Both the position numbers and the translations under genes were made by a program. DNA of 60,000 nucleotides from Polytrichum commune. Lineage: Eukaryota > Streptophyta > Polytrichopsida > Polytrichales > Polytrichaceae. Location of the stretch: assembly GCA_950295325.1 (NCBI GenBank), contig OX485808.1, positions 41,627,180 to 41,687,179 on the forward strand. The letters are read 5' to 3'. Below are positions 11,447 to 21,480 of the stretch, piece after piece. The notes below the pieces were generated by a model. That model ran no database searches. It saw only the letters and a list, made by a program, of their open reading frames with translations, and was not told where the DNA came from. The first letter of the stretch is position 1; each line of letters opens with the position of its first letter.

Positions 11447-11611
11447 ACATAACATTATCTAGATCCATAACAATGTTATGTGGGACTGAAAATATTCCAC
11501 AGAATGTTTCCGGGTATTATTCAAGCCAAATGTGGGATTATATCCAAAAATATTCCATGAAATACTGTCAGTCCCACAGAATAATGTTATGGATCTGAAT
11601 AATATTCTGTA
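11447..11611. mobile_element. Palindromic MITE, family E, copy 1
   Basis: Nearly whole-length palindrome. The left arm has ACATTATCTAGATCCATAAC, GTTATGTGGGACTGA and ATATTCCA; the right arm has the complements (CAGTCCCACAGAATAATG, TTATGGATCTGAATAATA). Other copies at 53.9 (deleted), 56.59 and 59.19 kb. Confidence 0.85.
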
Positions 11612-12496
11612 ATGTCATCCTTTGACTTATTTGAAGAGAAACAAACAACCTTGTGTTCTCTCTAAGGTTTAGTGGCCTCCCGACCACCAAAAAAATTCGG
11701 TGTGGAGTGCTTTGATAAACCCATGGGAGACTCGGGTGGGAGCGAGCTAAGAGGAATGGTGCAAAAGCTCTAGATGTGGTTAAGCACGATGTTCTCGATG
11801 CTTTGATGCGATCCGGTGTACGAAAGGCATGATGTCTTGTATCAACAATGTGTCCATCATTTGCATGGACAAGTGCCCAAGAATGGGTATTTCTACTTGA
11901 GCCTCGGGGGACACTCCCGGATTTTGGGGCTTGCCTTTGGGTTTCTTTCCGTTCTCTTTTCTTTTCTTTTTTTGAGCAATTCATTTTTTGGAATTGTTCC
12001 CGGAAACTATACATTTTTTTTTGTTACATCAATCTTTCTATCTTTATTTGGGGGGAGGGGGATATAACTCTTCTTTGACAATCGGGGCCATGTGCATGTA
12101 GAACTATCATGTGCATGTGCATGTAAACAATCATGACCAAAAAGAAGACGATGCACATGAATCATACACTACATACTATTCTCATGCATGTATATGGCAA
12201 TTTTGAATTCTTGAAGTAAATCGTCTTGATTATGTATAAAGATATATAGTCATTTGATTATATATATTTTGAGTAATATGTGGATTTATGCTCACGAATC
12301 ACTTTGTATTGATAAAGTAATTGAAGTATGATACAAGCATGACAAGTATTGTTTTATGGATAAACAAATATGAACTTTTGAGGTGCATAATGTATGTATG
12401 GATGAAAGAGTATCTTCTTGTGAGAACATTAGAGGGGTGGGCAAATGTATAAGATTCTCTTTCTAACTAAGTGATCACATAGGCCCTCCCAATTGA
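11612..12496. other. No recognisable gene
   Basis: Open frames on both strands near 11.6-12.0 kb overlap each other. The minus one begins inside family E, so I do not call a gene. An acidic-to-basic stretch at about 11,740-11,840 (plus) is open for only 37 codons. Confidence 0.4.
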
Positions 12497-12597
12497 ACCT
12501 TGAATGGTTGGTATTTTGAGCATATGGTCCAATTCCATCATGTAACACATGTCTTTTAGGTGTCCATTCTTGACTCCAAGCCTTGTCACTTACAACT
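12497..12597 (+). repeat. Dispersed repeat M, copy 2
   Basis: Matches 1,981-2,095 (CATATGGTCCAAT, ACACATGTCTTTTAGGTGTCC). Confidence 0.5.
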
Positions 12598-14352
12598 CAT
12601 TTATCAATTGAATGAAAGGTTTTGTGAATTGAGATTTGAGAAGAAGCCAACGTGTGCCTCTCATTAAGTAAATTTGTTGAAATCAGTATGTTGCCCACTT
12701 AAATTTAAGACATATATAGTGGTCACTTGACAACCAAAAAGAGGGCAACATATAAAGGTGAGTGACCACTTAAGGCAAACACAATTGTGTTATTATGCAA
12801 TTGCTTTCATCTCTCTCAAGAGCGAGAGGGGCATCAAGCAATGATTGATTCGAGTCTATCTAGAGTTTGGTCAAAATATGGCTTTTTGAATCAACTTCAC
12901 ATTAAAACATTTAGAGCACCGATTGGGGATCAAAAGGAGTTTATGAAGGGTTTGGATCCCTTTTTCTCTTTGCCCATTTGCCCACTTATCCTTTTTAAAT
13001 CAATTAGTTCCTCTCCACACTATTTTCAAAGTTTGAATTTCTCAAACTTTGTGATATAAAAATCAAATAGGAGGGGATTGGAATGGAAGTAGGTGGCTTT
13101 TCAAAGCCCAACCACACTAGACTATAACAAACCCATTTGGCGAATCATTTGTTGTTCTCAAAAGAGTTCAAATTGTCAAATATCACCTCAAGTCCTTTAA
13201 CTAACATTTAATAACCCAACTGCCATTCATGCCATGATCTTCCAACTAGAAAATCAAACCAAAACAAATTAGAACATGTTGAACAATAGTTTATCCCCTT
13301 GGTCTCCTAAAAAAGGTTGTACTATTGAATGAGAGCTGGGAGATGGTATACCCGCCCATTGAATGTGGCAACCCCATGAGAACAATTCTATATAGTCACC
13401 TTCCAAACAAATCATTCTTCTCGCTAAATTCCACAAATAACTCCCTTCGAGCTAATTTTTTTCGACTTTCAAAAACTCAAGTTCCCATTTTTAACGTATG
13501 CATCATCATTCAAGTGTCATCCGGTCAAATTATTTCCAACCATCTAGTACAAATCCGAGCCTTCAAAATACGTAGCACATGGTAACTCACACTTAATTAT
13601 GAAAACATGAAAGGCTCAAAATTAGGTTATGGCCCCCGCAATGTAAGTAACTTATGGCGGTCATCACAAAGTGCAATAGTACATAAGATATCGAACTTGC
13701 AATGCATCATTGCTATTCTCATCCTCATTACTATGTTACTTGAGGATCTTATTCAATCTGTAGGTATGTGTGTCCTTGTGGCCTCCATTCCCAATGGTTG
13801 ATAATGAACAAATGGACACTTGGCAATGTCCATATAATAAGTGTGGCGGTGTAGCAAATTTGTTGATTTTAGGGTGAAGTCTAACATAGGAGGTGCTAAA
13901 ACCGTCACTTTAAGAGTTGAGCATATAATAATAATGATTATTATGATCATATCTATGATCAATATGGTAGAGTTGTAAATGATTCTAACTAGGGATCAAA
14001 AAAGGATTGTAACGAACTGAAGTTTGTCTCATTTGATTTTTGACATTCGTACAAACTAAAATCTACAAGGGGGCTCAATGCGTTATTGATAGGTGACCCC
14101 ACACCATCATGGGAACTTGATGTTAAGGTGGTGGAGATCCTCAACTCAATGTGTGTGTTCCATGTACTTGTTGTGCTTGTACCCATTGAAACCCAACATT
14201 GTCAATTTTGCCACACTGTTTATTTCAAACAGAGATGTGTTTGCCACAATAATGATAGAATCAACACTAATCTATGTTGACAAAACAAACGGTGCAAATT
14301 TGTGGGTACCATGTGGGACTTTTTTTTTGAGGTGTTCAACATGAAGTGTATT
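12598..14352. other. No recognisable gene or element
   Basis: AT-rich, low-copy within the window. Open frames of 60-90 codons lack motifs. A 273-bp frame at 12,787-13,059 is the longest and has no recognised family. Confidence 0.4.
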
Positions 14353-14565
14353 GTGTAGTCAATCTGTGTAAGAATCTTGTGTGTGTCACTATCATGTGAC
14401 ACCCCACTGTCATCGACGTGCACCCATTGTGCATAACACCAACTTACCATTTCATATAATGTAATATGAAGTCAGTCAGGGTAAATATCTTGTCCAAGTG
14501 TCCATTACCATGTCCAACACCAATGTTGTCATTGGTGTACATCACGATCCACACCACGCCACTTG
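14353..14565 (+). repeat. Diverged two-unit direct repeat, about 110 bp
   Basis: The order GTAGTCAATC/GAAGTCAGTC, AATCTTGT/ATATCTTGT, TGTC..TATCATGTGACACC/TGTCCATTACCATGTCCAACACC, TGTCAT and GTGCA/GTACATCAC repeats twice. Weakly conserved. Confidence 0.45.
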
Positions 14566-15154
14566 TCATGCTCACGCCCCTAGTACTATATGAATCGTGC
14601 CGAACCATGCGATATATTGTGTTGCTTGTGACCTTTGTTGATGAGGCGCTATTATACGTACTCCACTCTAATGCTAAGGCGTATGAGAAGGGATGTGGTC
14701 CACTCTATTTGTTATCCAACTCTATTCCACCGAGTCCGCACTATTTGAAGTTAAAGTTGTAGCAATGATGGGGGAGATTTTGTTCATAAAAACAATACTT
14801 CCTTGTGAAAGCGGGTGTGAGAAGTGTCGAGTTTCTAAGTAATTCGAAATTTTTAGCCTATGCGGGACGAGAGTCAAGGGCCATGTGGCTCTCTTGCGGT
14901 GAAGGGACGACTTCCTTGAAAAGTTGCAAGAAATGGGACTTTTCTTAGTGCACTTCAAGTGTACGAGGACGACGACAACAACATGACAAATTATATTCTC
15001 AATGCAACCCAACTTTCTTCCTTTCCCACCCTAAGTTCTTGAATCCTGAGCTTGGGATGCCTGCAACCCTATAAAGTAACCCATGCCTCTAGCGACACAA
15101 TCAAGCCCTTTGGGCCCTTTTGAGTCTTGTGACTACGTAAGGCCACTCTTCTTG
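14566..15154. other. No recognisable gene or element
   Basis: Open frames on both strands overlap in antiparallel fashion and have no motifs. Confidence 0.4.
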
Positions 15155-15850
15155 TTAATTGGACACCTCCATTGTAGTGGTATACGGCAAGGCTTGGAGT
15201 AGGTAGTAAGATGGGACCTACAAAGGCACTTGTTACAATGGGATCGGACTAAATGTTCATTATAGATTAAGTATTCTAGGTTCAATAGGTGAACATCGCA
15301 ACTAAAATGAACCAAGCCGATCACTTAAAGAGGGAGAAGTATCTTCACTTTGTTCTCTTACAACTTTTACATCTGAATAACAATCAGGAGACTTGAAACG
15401 CCAATCTTCGTGAATTTCCAATTGTCGACCACACGAGACGATGCCCGGTTCGATCCAACGACCAGATTTTGTGTGGAGTCCGAGGCGTCCACTACGTATC
15501 CACACAAATCAAGCACGCCTAATTCCGCTACTCGTCTTAAAACGTCTACCTACACTTGAGCGTTGTGTGGTTACGTGGGAGTCTAAGAATAAACAACAAC
15601 AAGACACGCGTTAAAAGGGAAATTACCTATGTGCTCAAAACCCGTAATCTATTCTAGTGATAACAACCAACATATTTGAGGGAAAGTGGCGGCGAGGGGG
15701 GGGGGAGCGGGCACTATATGACCATTTAATAAGGAAAAAAGGAATCGTTGCTTCGGCACATGATAAAGTACTCATAGAAACTCCAACACTTATGAGGAGA
15801 ATGACACTACGAAACACGATTTGGATTCGCTAATCATCTCGCATTAAGAA
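15155..15850 (+). repeat. Family C copies, diverged, possibly two in tandem
   Basis: The head (ATTGGACACCTCC, GTGGTATACGGCAAGGC) is near 15,158 and a tail (GATGCCCGGTTCGATCC, GTGTGGAGTCCGAGGCGTCC) near 15,440. A second body lies at 15,640-15,840 (ATATGACCATTTAAT, ACTCCAACACTTATGAGG, CGATTTGGATTCGCTAAT). The body matches 18.98-19.24, 24.47 and 46.3-46.9 kb. Confidence 0.6.
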
Positions 15851-16109
15851 CTCCATGTTCCATGGCCTACGGAATACGGGTGGCGAGCTAGAAAGTGTCC
15901 ATTCAAGACCCGCATCTTACCTTATCATCTCACCTCCTCCTCACCCGACCCGGGAGTACACGTGGCGTAGGAACACGGCCCGAGATAGGCCGCTAGTAGC
16001 ATTTGGTCGCCAACCTTTGCTGCGGAAGGGGCTCCTTGCGGCCAAGATACCCGACCGGGAAGCCAGTTCCAATCTGGTCTGGGTGGCACTCCTTCACTTC
16101 GATGCATAA
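15851..16109. other. GC-rich patch of unknown nature
   Basis: Clearly richer in GC and CpG than its surroundings. Open in frame on both strands (plus 84 codons from 15,855; minus 63). No family recognised; dual-strand openness is what high GC alone gives. It leads directly into the telomere-like tract. Confidence 0.4.
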
Positions 16110-16213
16110 CGGTCACTAGGTGAGGTGTGGTGTGGTGAGGTTGGGTTGGGTTAGGTTAGGCCAGGCTAGGCTAGGCTAGGTTAGGTTTAGGGTAGGTTTA
16201 GGGTAGGGTAGGC
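16110..16213 (+). repeat. Degenerate telomere-like tract (TTAGG/TTTAGGG variants)
   Basis: A G-rich strand of GGTTGGGTTGGGTTAGG, repeated GGCTAGGCTAGG, and two exact TTTAGGG motifs within GGTTTAGGGTAGG units. It resembles a decayed interstitial plant-type telomere repeat but could be a simple minisatellite. Confidence 0.5.
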
Positions 16214-16439
16214 CGCTACTACTACGACTACTACTACTACGGCGACTCGGAAGCGGCTCCGATTGGTGGGCATGCTAGTGGCGAATCTCGGGGGCCTCCC
16301 CTTGCTTGGGTTCCCGATAGTTTAAAGTGGTTTGGGATCCTTTTCCGACGATGTCATTGGCCCGCACCCCCTCTTTGGTGGCACCCATGGGGCCTAGTTG
16401 CGGCTGTTCGGTTTTGTAAGCTCAACTGCTCACTCACTC

Positions 16440-16846
16440 ACTCACCCACCCATCCGGTGCACGAACATGGTGTGGGCCTTATGTGGTCGCGCTTCTCACC
16501 CGGACGGTGGACACCTATGGTGGAGTCGAGTGGTATATGGCAAGGCTTGCAATGGTTGGTTGGTTGGTTGGTTGGAGGTAAGGAGAGGGGCACATGGAAA
16601 ACGGACACGTGGCGAGATGCGATTGGGAGTATGTGCTTGGAATGTAGACGCCGTTTCATGTAGACGACTAATAGTCAACACGGTTAATTGGAAAGGGCAG
16701 GGGGGGGGGGGGTGGGGTTCACATGATGTGATCGTTCTTCAAAGAAAGATTGGTCTTCGTTCCGAGCGTCTTGTATTTTACTTTCGTATCTCAACGATGG
16801 TGACGAACCTTCATTTACTTTACTTGTACGTTGTTGTGTCTAATTA
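16440..16846 (+). repeat. Family C copy with a poly-G interruption
   Basis: GTGGACACCTATGGTGG, AGTGGTATATGGCAAGGC, GGACACGTGGCGAGATG and GTGATCGTTCTTCAAAG align with 17.13-17.30 and 29.24 kb. A (GGTT)n expansion near 16,556 and a G run at 16,699-16,711 interrupt it. A 149-codon plus frame crosses the copy but is not conserved in the others, so I reject it as a gene. Confidence 0.65.
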
Positions 16847-17012
16847 GTGTGGGTTACCGTTTGGAGGTATGGATCGCGATAACGTTTAACCAAGAGCAGC
16901 ATTTTTTAATCCCAAATGACATAGGTGGTTAGTATGCACATCGAAGAATGTGATATAGCTTAGTTGGTGAAAATAAATTTAGCAACACGTAACTCAGAAT
17001 GGTAACCCACAC
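16847..17012. mobile_element. Family D MITE, copy 3
   Basis: 166 bp. The left end GTGTGGGTTACCGTTTGG follows TA; the right end AACTCAGAATGGTAACCC-ACAC is followed by GA. The TIR agrees with the 10,436 copy. Confidence 0.75.
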
Positions 17013-17029
17013 GAATTAGGCAGAATAGT

Positions 17030-17300
17030 GTAGTGTCATGCGGTTGTCATGGATGCGGATGTTTCTTCGTCACCACAACACATGGGTTTTTGGCATTGAC
17101 GGATGCTAGAATCCATGAAGAGTGTAGACACCTAGATTTGAGTGGTATATGGCAAAGCTTGGTTGGAGGTAAGGAGGGACACTTTAAAAATGACACATGT
17201 CATGATGAGATTGGATTATGTACTCGGAATGCACACATCAATTCAAGTCGACTAGTGGTCAGCACAATCATTTTAGGATCAAACTATGTGATCGTTTAAG
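17030..17300 (+). repeat. Family C/N copy containing the hAT empty site
   Basis: Begins with a block N (GTCATGGATGCGGATGTTTC, CACCACAACACATGGG) and continues into a family C head (AGACACCTAGATTTGAGTGG) and body. CAACACAT at 17,076-17,083 is present once; in the neighbouring copy the same octamer is duplicated around the hAT element. Confidence 0.75.
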
Positions 17301-17379
17301 GAAAAAGATAAATTTCGCTTTGAACTCCGTATGTCTTTTTGTTGTCTCAACAACTGTATCACATTCTTACTTACTTTAA

Positions 17380-17431
17380 CCTCTAATACCATTGTGTGGC
17401 TGTCATGGATGCAGATGTTTCTCCGCCAATA
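17380..17431 (+). repeat. Repeat N, left part, split by the hAT insertion
   Basis: GTGGCTGTCATGGATGCAGA and TGTTTCTCCGCCAATACAACACAT match 17,041-17,083. It resumes after the hAT element at 18,728 (GGAGGTTTGGCACTGCAGG...GAAGAAT). Confidence 0.75.
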
Positions 17432-17439
17432 CAACACAT
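17432..17439. repeat. Left target-site duplication of the hAT element
   Basis: CAACACAT, identical to the octamer at 18,720-18,727. Confidence 0.9.
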
Positions 17440-18719
17440 CAGGGCATAAAATTGACACCCTGGGGGGTGTATTTTGCTTCCTAGAGTGTCCTAGGACACC
17501 CAAATCTCAAACAGGGTGTCTCCAAGGACACCCAAAAATCCTACAAGGGTGTCCTTTTTACACCCAAAAAAAATTCAGGGTGTCCCCTGTACTTGTAGGG
17601 CCTATCAGCGTATATGTTTGACAAAGTTTTTGCAAGTTTTTCTTTTTTGACACGCAAAAACTTGCACAAAAAAAATGCACGTCAATTGACACACGCATTC
17701 TAGAAATTGACACGTACTGTGACTTGTGAAGAAAAAAATCACACGTCAATTGACACACTAGAAATATGAGGAGTTTGGTGCGGATACCAAATTTGTGGCA
17801 CAATTTTTGGACATTTCTAGAGGTGGTGAGATCCATTTTCAAGACTCTACAGGAGTGGTGCATTCACATATATTGCATTATGCACCATTGCCTCATGCAA
17901 TTGAGTTTGGTGGTGATGGTACCCTCCATGGGTGCAAGGTGATTGCACAGGCCTATGTGGTTAAGGTGATAGAATCATTGCAGCAACGATTTCCTGATTT
18001 GAAGCTCTTCAATGCAGCTAAGCTATTTAGCCTTGTCTGTTTTTCAACAGACTTGACACTTCTTCATCGAAATGCTCGTTTATGGCTTCAGAGTTTCATT
18101 GACCACTTCTGCACTAATGGAGGGAATCTTTTTGATGAGCATGGTTTAAAATCAGAGCTTCGAGGTTTTTTGGATACACTTCATATTTCATGTGGTGGTC
18201 TTTAAATGCACCAAGCTTGGATGGTTTATTCTTCCAATTTGGACTATGTTGGAAGATATCCTCATATGACAAAGTTGTGGCAAGTTGTTCTTGTAATTCC
18301 TGCTAGTACAGCTTCTTGTGAGAGAGGATTTTCTACTCAAAATCGTATTAAATCTACTTTACGGTGTAGTTTGGTATTAGAGACTTTGGAAGCACAAATG
18401 AGAGTTGCAATGGCAAAAATCCCCATAGAGGCCATTGACTTTGAACAAGTATGGGTAAAGTGGTGTGCTATGAAAGGCCGCCGCTTGTAGGTTTGATTTG
18501 CATTGCAAGTTATGATATGTAGTGATTTTTTTGATTTTTAATTGAAATTTTGAAATGATATTATATATTTTTCAAAATTGTACCTATTTTGACAAAAAAA
18601 AAATTTAAGAGAAATTTATGAGGACACCCAAAAATTGGAGCAGGGTGTCCTTGGGACACCCAAAATTTGGGACAGGGTGTCCCCTGGAAATTTGGCTAGG
18701 GTGTCAAATTTATGGCCTG
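17440..18719 (+). mobile_element. hAT transposon, 1,280 bp, internally deleted
   Basis: The ends are inverted repeats: CAGGGCATAAAATTGACACC at the left, and the right-end complement CAGGCCATAAATTTGACACC. They differ at two positions, and CAGGG is the usual hAT start. An exact 8-bp duplication (CAACACAT) flanks it, as hAT insertion requires. Both subterminal regions carry many GGGTGTCC/GGACACCC motifs (17,455-17,595 and 18,620-18,712), the expected layout for transposase-binding sites. The interior retains only the C-terminal part of a transposase frame and an AT-rich 3' segment, so this copy cannot be autonomous. Between the left subterminal zone and the frame, CACGTCAATTGACACAC occurs twice (17,678 and 17,741 zones). 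Confidence 0.92.
17762..18490 (+). pseudogene. hAT transposase C-terminal fragment with an in-frame stop
   Basis: The frame is open from just after a TAG at 17,759 (no ATG needed, since it is truncated) to TAA at 18,203-18,205, then continues in the same frame to TAG at 18,488-18,490. The last third holds the hAT C-terminal dimerisation motif: a tryptophan-containing KLWQVVLVIP followed by PASTASCERGFSTQNRIK and TLEAQMRVAM. This wording is typical of the hAT group related to vertebrate ZNF862-like proteins. The first part (VAQFLDISRGGEI, RFPDLKLFNAAKLFS) fits the region before it in that group. The BED zinc finger and the catalytic D and D residues of the N-terminal two thirds are missing. 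One or two separate peptides starting at 17,795 and 18,206 would be artefacts of the stop. Confident of the family, not of the subfamily. Confidence 0.9.
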
Positions 18720-18727
18720 CAACACAT
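18720..18727. repeat. Right target-site duplication of the hAT element
   Basis: CAACACAT, identical to 17,432-17,439 and to the single copy at 17,076-17,083. Confidence 0.9.
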
Positions 18728-18984
18728 GGAGGTTTGGCACTGCAGGACCCTAGGATCTATGAAGAATATATATACACACACAAAAAAAAACCAAAAAACC
18801 AAAAAAAACCAAAAAAAAGCTTGTCTCCTTACCCCTAGTATGTGATAGTAGTGATTGTGGATGCTTCTCCATCACTACAAGCACATGGGATTTTTTGGCC
18901 CCAAATAATTTCATAATCCGTGCATAATCCATGAGAAGTGTAGATTCTGCAATGGACCCAAAAATAAATAAATAAATAAATAAT
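18728..18984 (+). repeat. Right part of repeat N, (CA)n/A-rich tract, then another N copy
   Basis: 18,728-18,775 continues the interrupted repeat. 18,775-18,822 is CA and AAAACC simple sequence. 18,840-18,945 is another N copy (GTGATTGTGGATGCTTCTCC, CACATGGGATTTTTTGG, CCATGAGAAGTGTAG), and (AAAT)n lies at 18,961-18,982. Confidence 0.6.
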
Positions 18985-19237
18985 TGTTTACTTAGTACCC
19001 TTACAGGACATGTGTTTAAATGAGACATGTGTTTAGAAGAAATTATATTGAGTGCTCAAAATATGAGAACCATTCTAGGTTCAACATTCAACATAACCGC
19101 GGAGAGGGGGAAGCTATATGACCATTTAATGAGCACAAGAATCTTCACTTGGTAATGAATAAGATATTTGTATGAGTTCCAAAAAATATGAGGAAAGTGG
19201 CGACAACCTTGACTTAGCTTTGCTAACCTTTGCTATT
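18985..19237 (+). repeat. Family C body, interrupted at its 3' end
   Basis: ATATGACCATTTAATGAGCAC, AATCTTCACTTGGTAATGAA and AATATGAGGAAAGTGGCG match 46.27-46.39 kb. The copy resumes at 19,644 (CAAGTCCTAAGAGAAGTGGG, AGACCCATCTACCTTA), as at 46,410-46,480, showing that the 406-bp stretch between was inserted. Confidence 0.7.
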
Positions 19238-19643
19238 ACACTGTTTATGATATGTAGTGTCATGTACATTATTTACGAAGGCATAAAGTAGATACCTAGA
19301 GGTCTCAAAGTGTCATGTTTGCTATTTGCTAGTATGATAATATTCGTCAACATAAGTAACCTTTTGAAGTGGAAAAAAAATCTACATCATGACATTTAGT
19401 GTAGCACATTGGGATTCTTGAAATGATAGTTTTGCGCTATAGTATGCAAGGGTAGTGCCAAGTGTCACTTGTGTACAAAGTTAGTCAGTTCATAGATAAT
19501 TGTGCAAGCACACTTGAACGCCAAGTGTCAGGAGGTGACACTAATGATGACGTTGTTGATCATTGCTGCAACCTAATATTCGCCTCAAAATAGGGTAAGT
19601 GACACTATTGCGCATGCGACACTACATACCATAAACGGTGTAG
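19238..19643. mobile_element. Non-autonomous TIR element inserted in family C
   Basis: The left end ACACTGTTTATGATATGTAG and the right end (complement ACACCGTTTATGGTATGTAG), both continuing into TGTC, form a TIR of about 25 bp. The interior carries a second CACTA-type motif (GACATTTAGTGTAGC near 19,402) and shares CCAAGTGTCACTTGTGTAC with 41.2 kb in reverse. Related to family F by its ...AGTGTC subterminal motif. Confidence 0.7.
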
Positions 19644-19724
19644 TTGCATGTTTCAAGTCCTAAGAGAAGTGGGCTCATTAGTCGGAGAACGTAACCATTC
19701 AAGACCCATCTACCTTAACCCCTA

Positions 19725-19780
19725 TTAAGCTTTGTGGTTGCAGTGGCTTGCGGATGCTTCTCCTCCATTTACAAAGCCTG
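19725..19780 (+). repeat. Repeat N fragment
   Basis: TTTGTGGTTGCAGTGGCTTG and CGGATGCTTCTCCTCC match the N copies at 17.04, 17.39 and 18.85 kb. Confidence 0.5.
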
Positions 19781-20657
19781 GTGGATGCAGGCATGCAGGC
19801 TGGCTGGCCCAGTGTACGAAATCCCTCGCATTCGGCACACCATTACGTTTTTGGACTTCAAGATCCCAGCGTGTATTGGTCCGTACCTGGCTCCACAGTG
19901 CTTAACAACTATTGACGGCACCTGTAACACTGATTATCAGCATATTGTAACGAATCTTTGAGAAAAATAATAAAAGCTTATCCCGCAAACGTGGGTGATG
20001 ATTTCCACTTTACAGCTAATCGGTTGTCTGAACACACAGCATTTTTTTCCTTTATGCAAAAGTCCCCGCCTGGATGATCGCTTCGTTCATTGTATAACTG
20101 TGACCCAGTCAAGGTGGAGGTCACCGTATAAAACGCAGATCGATCCTCCTGAGATTACAAGCTTTCCAGCTCGATCGGAAGCACCAGGATTAGTGCGCTT
20201 AATCTCCATGTCAAGGTCTGAGGTGGTTCTTGGACATGACGAAATTTCAGGGAGTTGAATGAGTGAATGTCATGGAGATCTACCATATTACTGATCGAGC
20301 CACGATTGAGTTGTAAAAGTCTTGTGAAAAGAAGCCACGCGCAAGCATCGAGTTCTTCAGCCTCCGTTCACCACATCGGAACCCTTCATGCCAACAACAA
20401 TTTGAAGGAGCACTTCACATGTTTACTAGTCTAACTAGTCTAGAGCGCTCTTGCACACACATACTTTAGTTTGATTAATTAGTACACGCAACAATCAGAT
20501 GGTTTGTAGTGGATCCACTCAGTGTGGTTCTTTGATGAGAAGCCGTTCCATGCAAGTGATTCTGAGGATTATGTTCCAATTCTCTGCCTGGAAACTTTAT
20601 CCTGGATGAATCATGCTTCGATATTATACATAATCAAACTTATGCTGTGAGATTGAC
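19781..20657. other. Low-copy patch with coding-like composition, no identified gene
   Basis: Less AT-rich and free of the window's repeat families. A minus frame around 20,100-20,255 is open for about 50 codons, but a plus frame of 87 codons (19,995-20,258) covers the same bases, and neither shows a known motif. AAAATAATAAAAG at about 19,964 could be a polyadenylation-type signal. I make no gene call. Confidence 0.35.
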
Positions 20658-20948
20658 AATGTAACAAATGGAATCATGTTTCGGCTGAGTTTGCTGCAAT
20701 GTACACGACTCATTCGAAGATATCGTGTCTGCTGCAACAAGCCTCATGCGACTCACAAATCGCGAATGACAGGACATATATTGCCTAATTTTAGACACTC
20801 TAATGTAACAAACTGAATCATGTTTCAGAGTTGGGTGCATTGCACATGACGAGAATTTTGTCCGCTGCGATCCTCTTGCTGCCAGCCCTTCCAATGAACA
20901 ATGCCTCGTTGCAGTGGACAAAGATGCCTAATTTCAGCATTTTTGCAA
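20658..20948. repeat. Two-unit tandem duplication, period 154 bp
   Basis: AATGTAACAAA, TGAATCATGTTTC, TTGCA(T)TG.ACA and ATTGCCTAATTTTAG/ATGCCTAATTTCAG occur in both units (starts 20,658 and 20,812). Identity is roughly two thirds, so it is old. A minus frame of 130 codons (20,818-21,210) overlaps unit 2 but is not kept in unit 1. Confidence 0.65.
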
Positions 20949-21189
20949 ACACCCCTAGTCGAATCTCCCGCAAAATACACTTATTAGTTGCAATGCCAAG
21001 TTGTGGCAGACGAGACCCACATATAGGGATGTATATGTACTTAGTATAGCTAGACCTGTTCCACCCGTGCATAGGAATCAATGCCCGGACCATTTGCTCA
21101 ACATGCCGTGGACCGCAATCAAGGGCCGCCCGTTTCAAGAATGACAATACGACGGCCTCACCATCGTCAACATGTTGTCCTTTGTATAT

Positions 21190-21480
21190 TAGTAGATATA
21201 AGTTATGCATGTGTTGTTGAGTTTATTTTTCTTGTTCTCCACCTTCAATTGAATGATCATGTTTATTTCTGAATTTTTTGTTGCTAACTTGCATGAACAA
21301 AACTACGATGAAATGTCGACAAAGACCATACTAAAAATCGGACCTCCCGTGATATAGATATTGTTCACGAAAATGCATGTTTGTTGATTCCTTGACTTAG
21401 TTATTCTATAGGTCCTGCCAATTATGCTCACTATTAAGGGTGGAGTAGTTAATCCTTTATTGCTTGTGGTGAACCGAGGG
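21190..21480 (+). mobile_element. Family L element, copy 2 (partial)
   Basis: TGTTGTTGAGTTTATTTTTC, ACTACGATGAAATGTCGAC, ATCGGACCTCCC, AATGCATGTTTGTTGATTCC and CCAATTATGCTCACTATTAA follow the order of the 2,094 copy. It lacks the family E insertion found in the 59-kb copy. Confidence 0.6.

Noticed and set aside
11568-12014. 148-codon minus frame
   Set aside because: Its C-terminus is translated from the family E palindrome, and overlapping plus frames are equally open; no domain.
15440-15500. GGTTCGATCC resembling a tRNA T-loop
   Set aside because: It is part of a family C tail (also at 1.75, 29.5 and 30.2 kb); no acceptor stem or anticodon arm can be folded around it.
16398-16847. 149-codon plus frame
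   Set aside because: It crosses a family C repeat, a GGTT expansion and a poly-G run; no counterpart is open in the other C copies.
20818-21210. 130-codon minus frame
   Set aside because: It is not conserved in the tandem unit next to it, and no family was recognised; kept only as a note.
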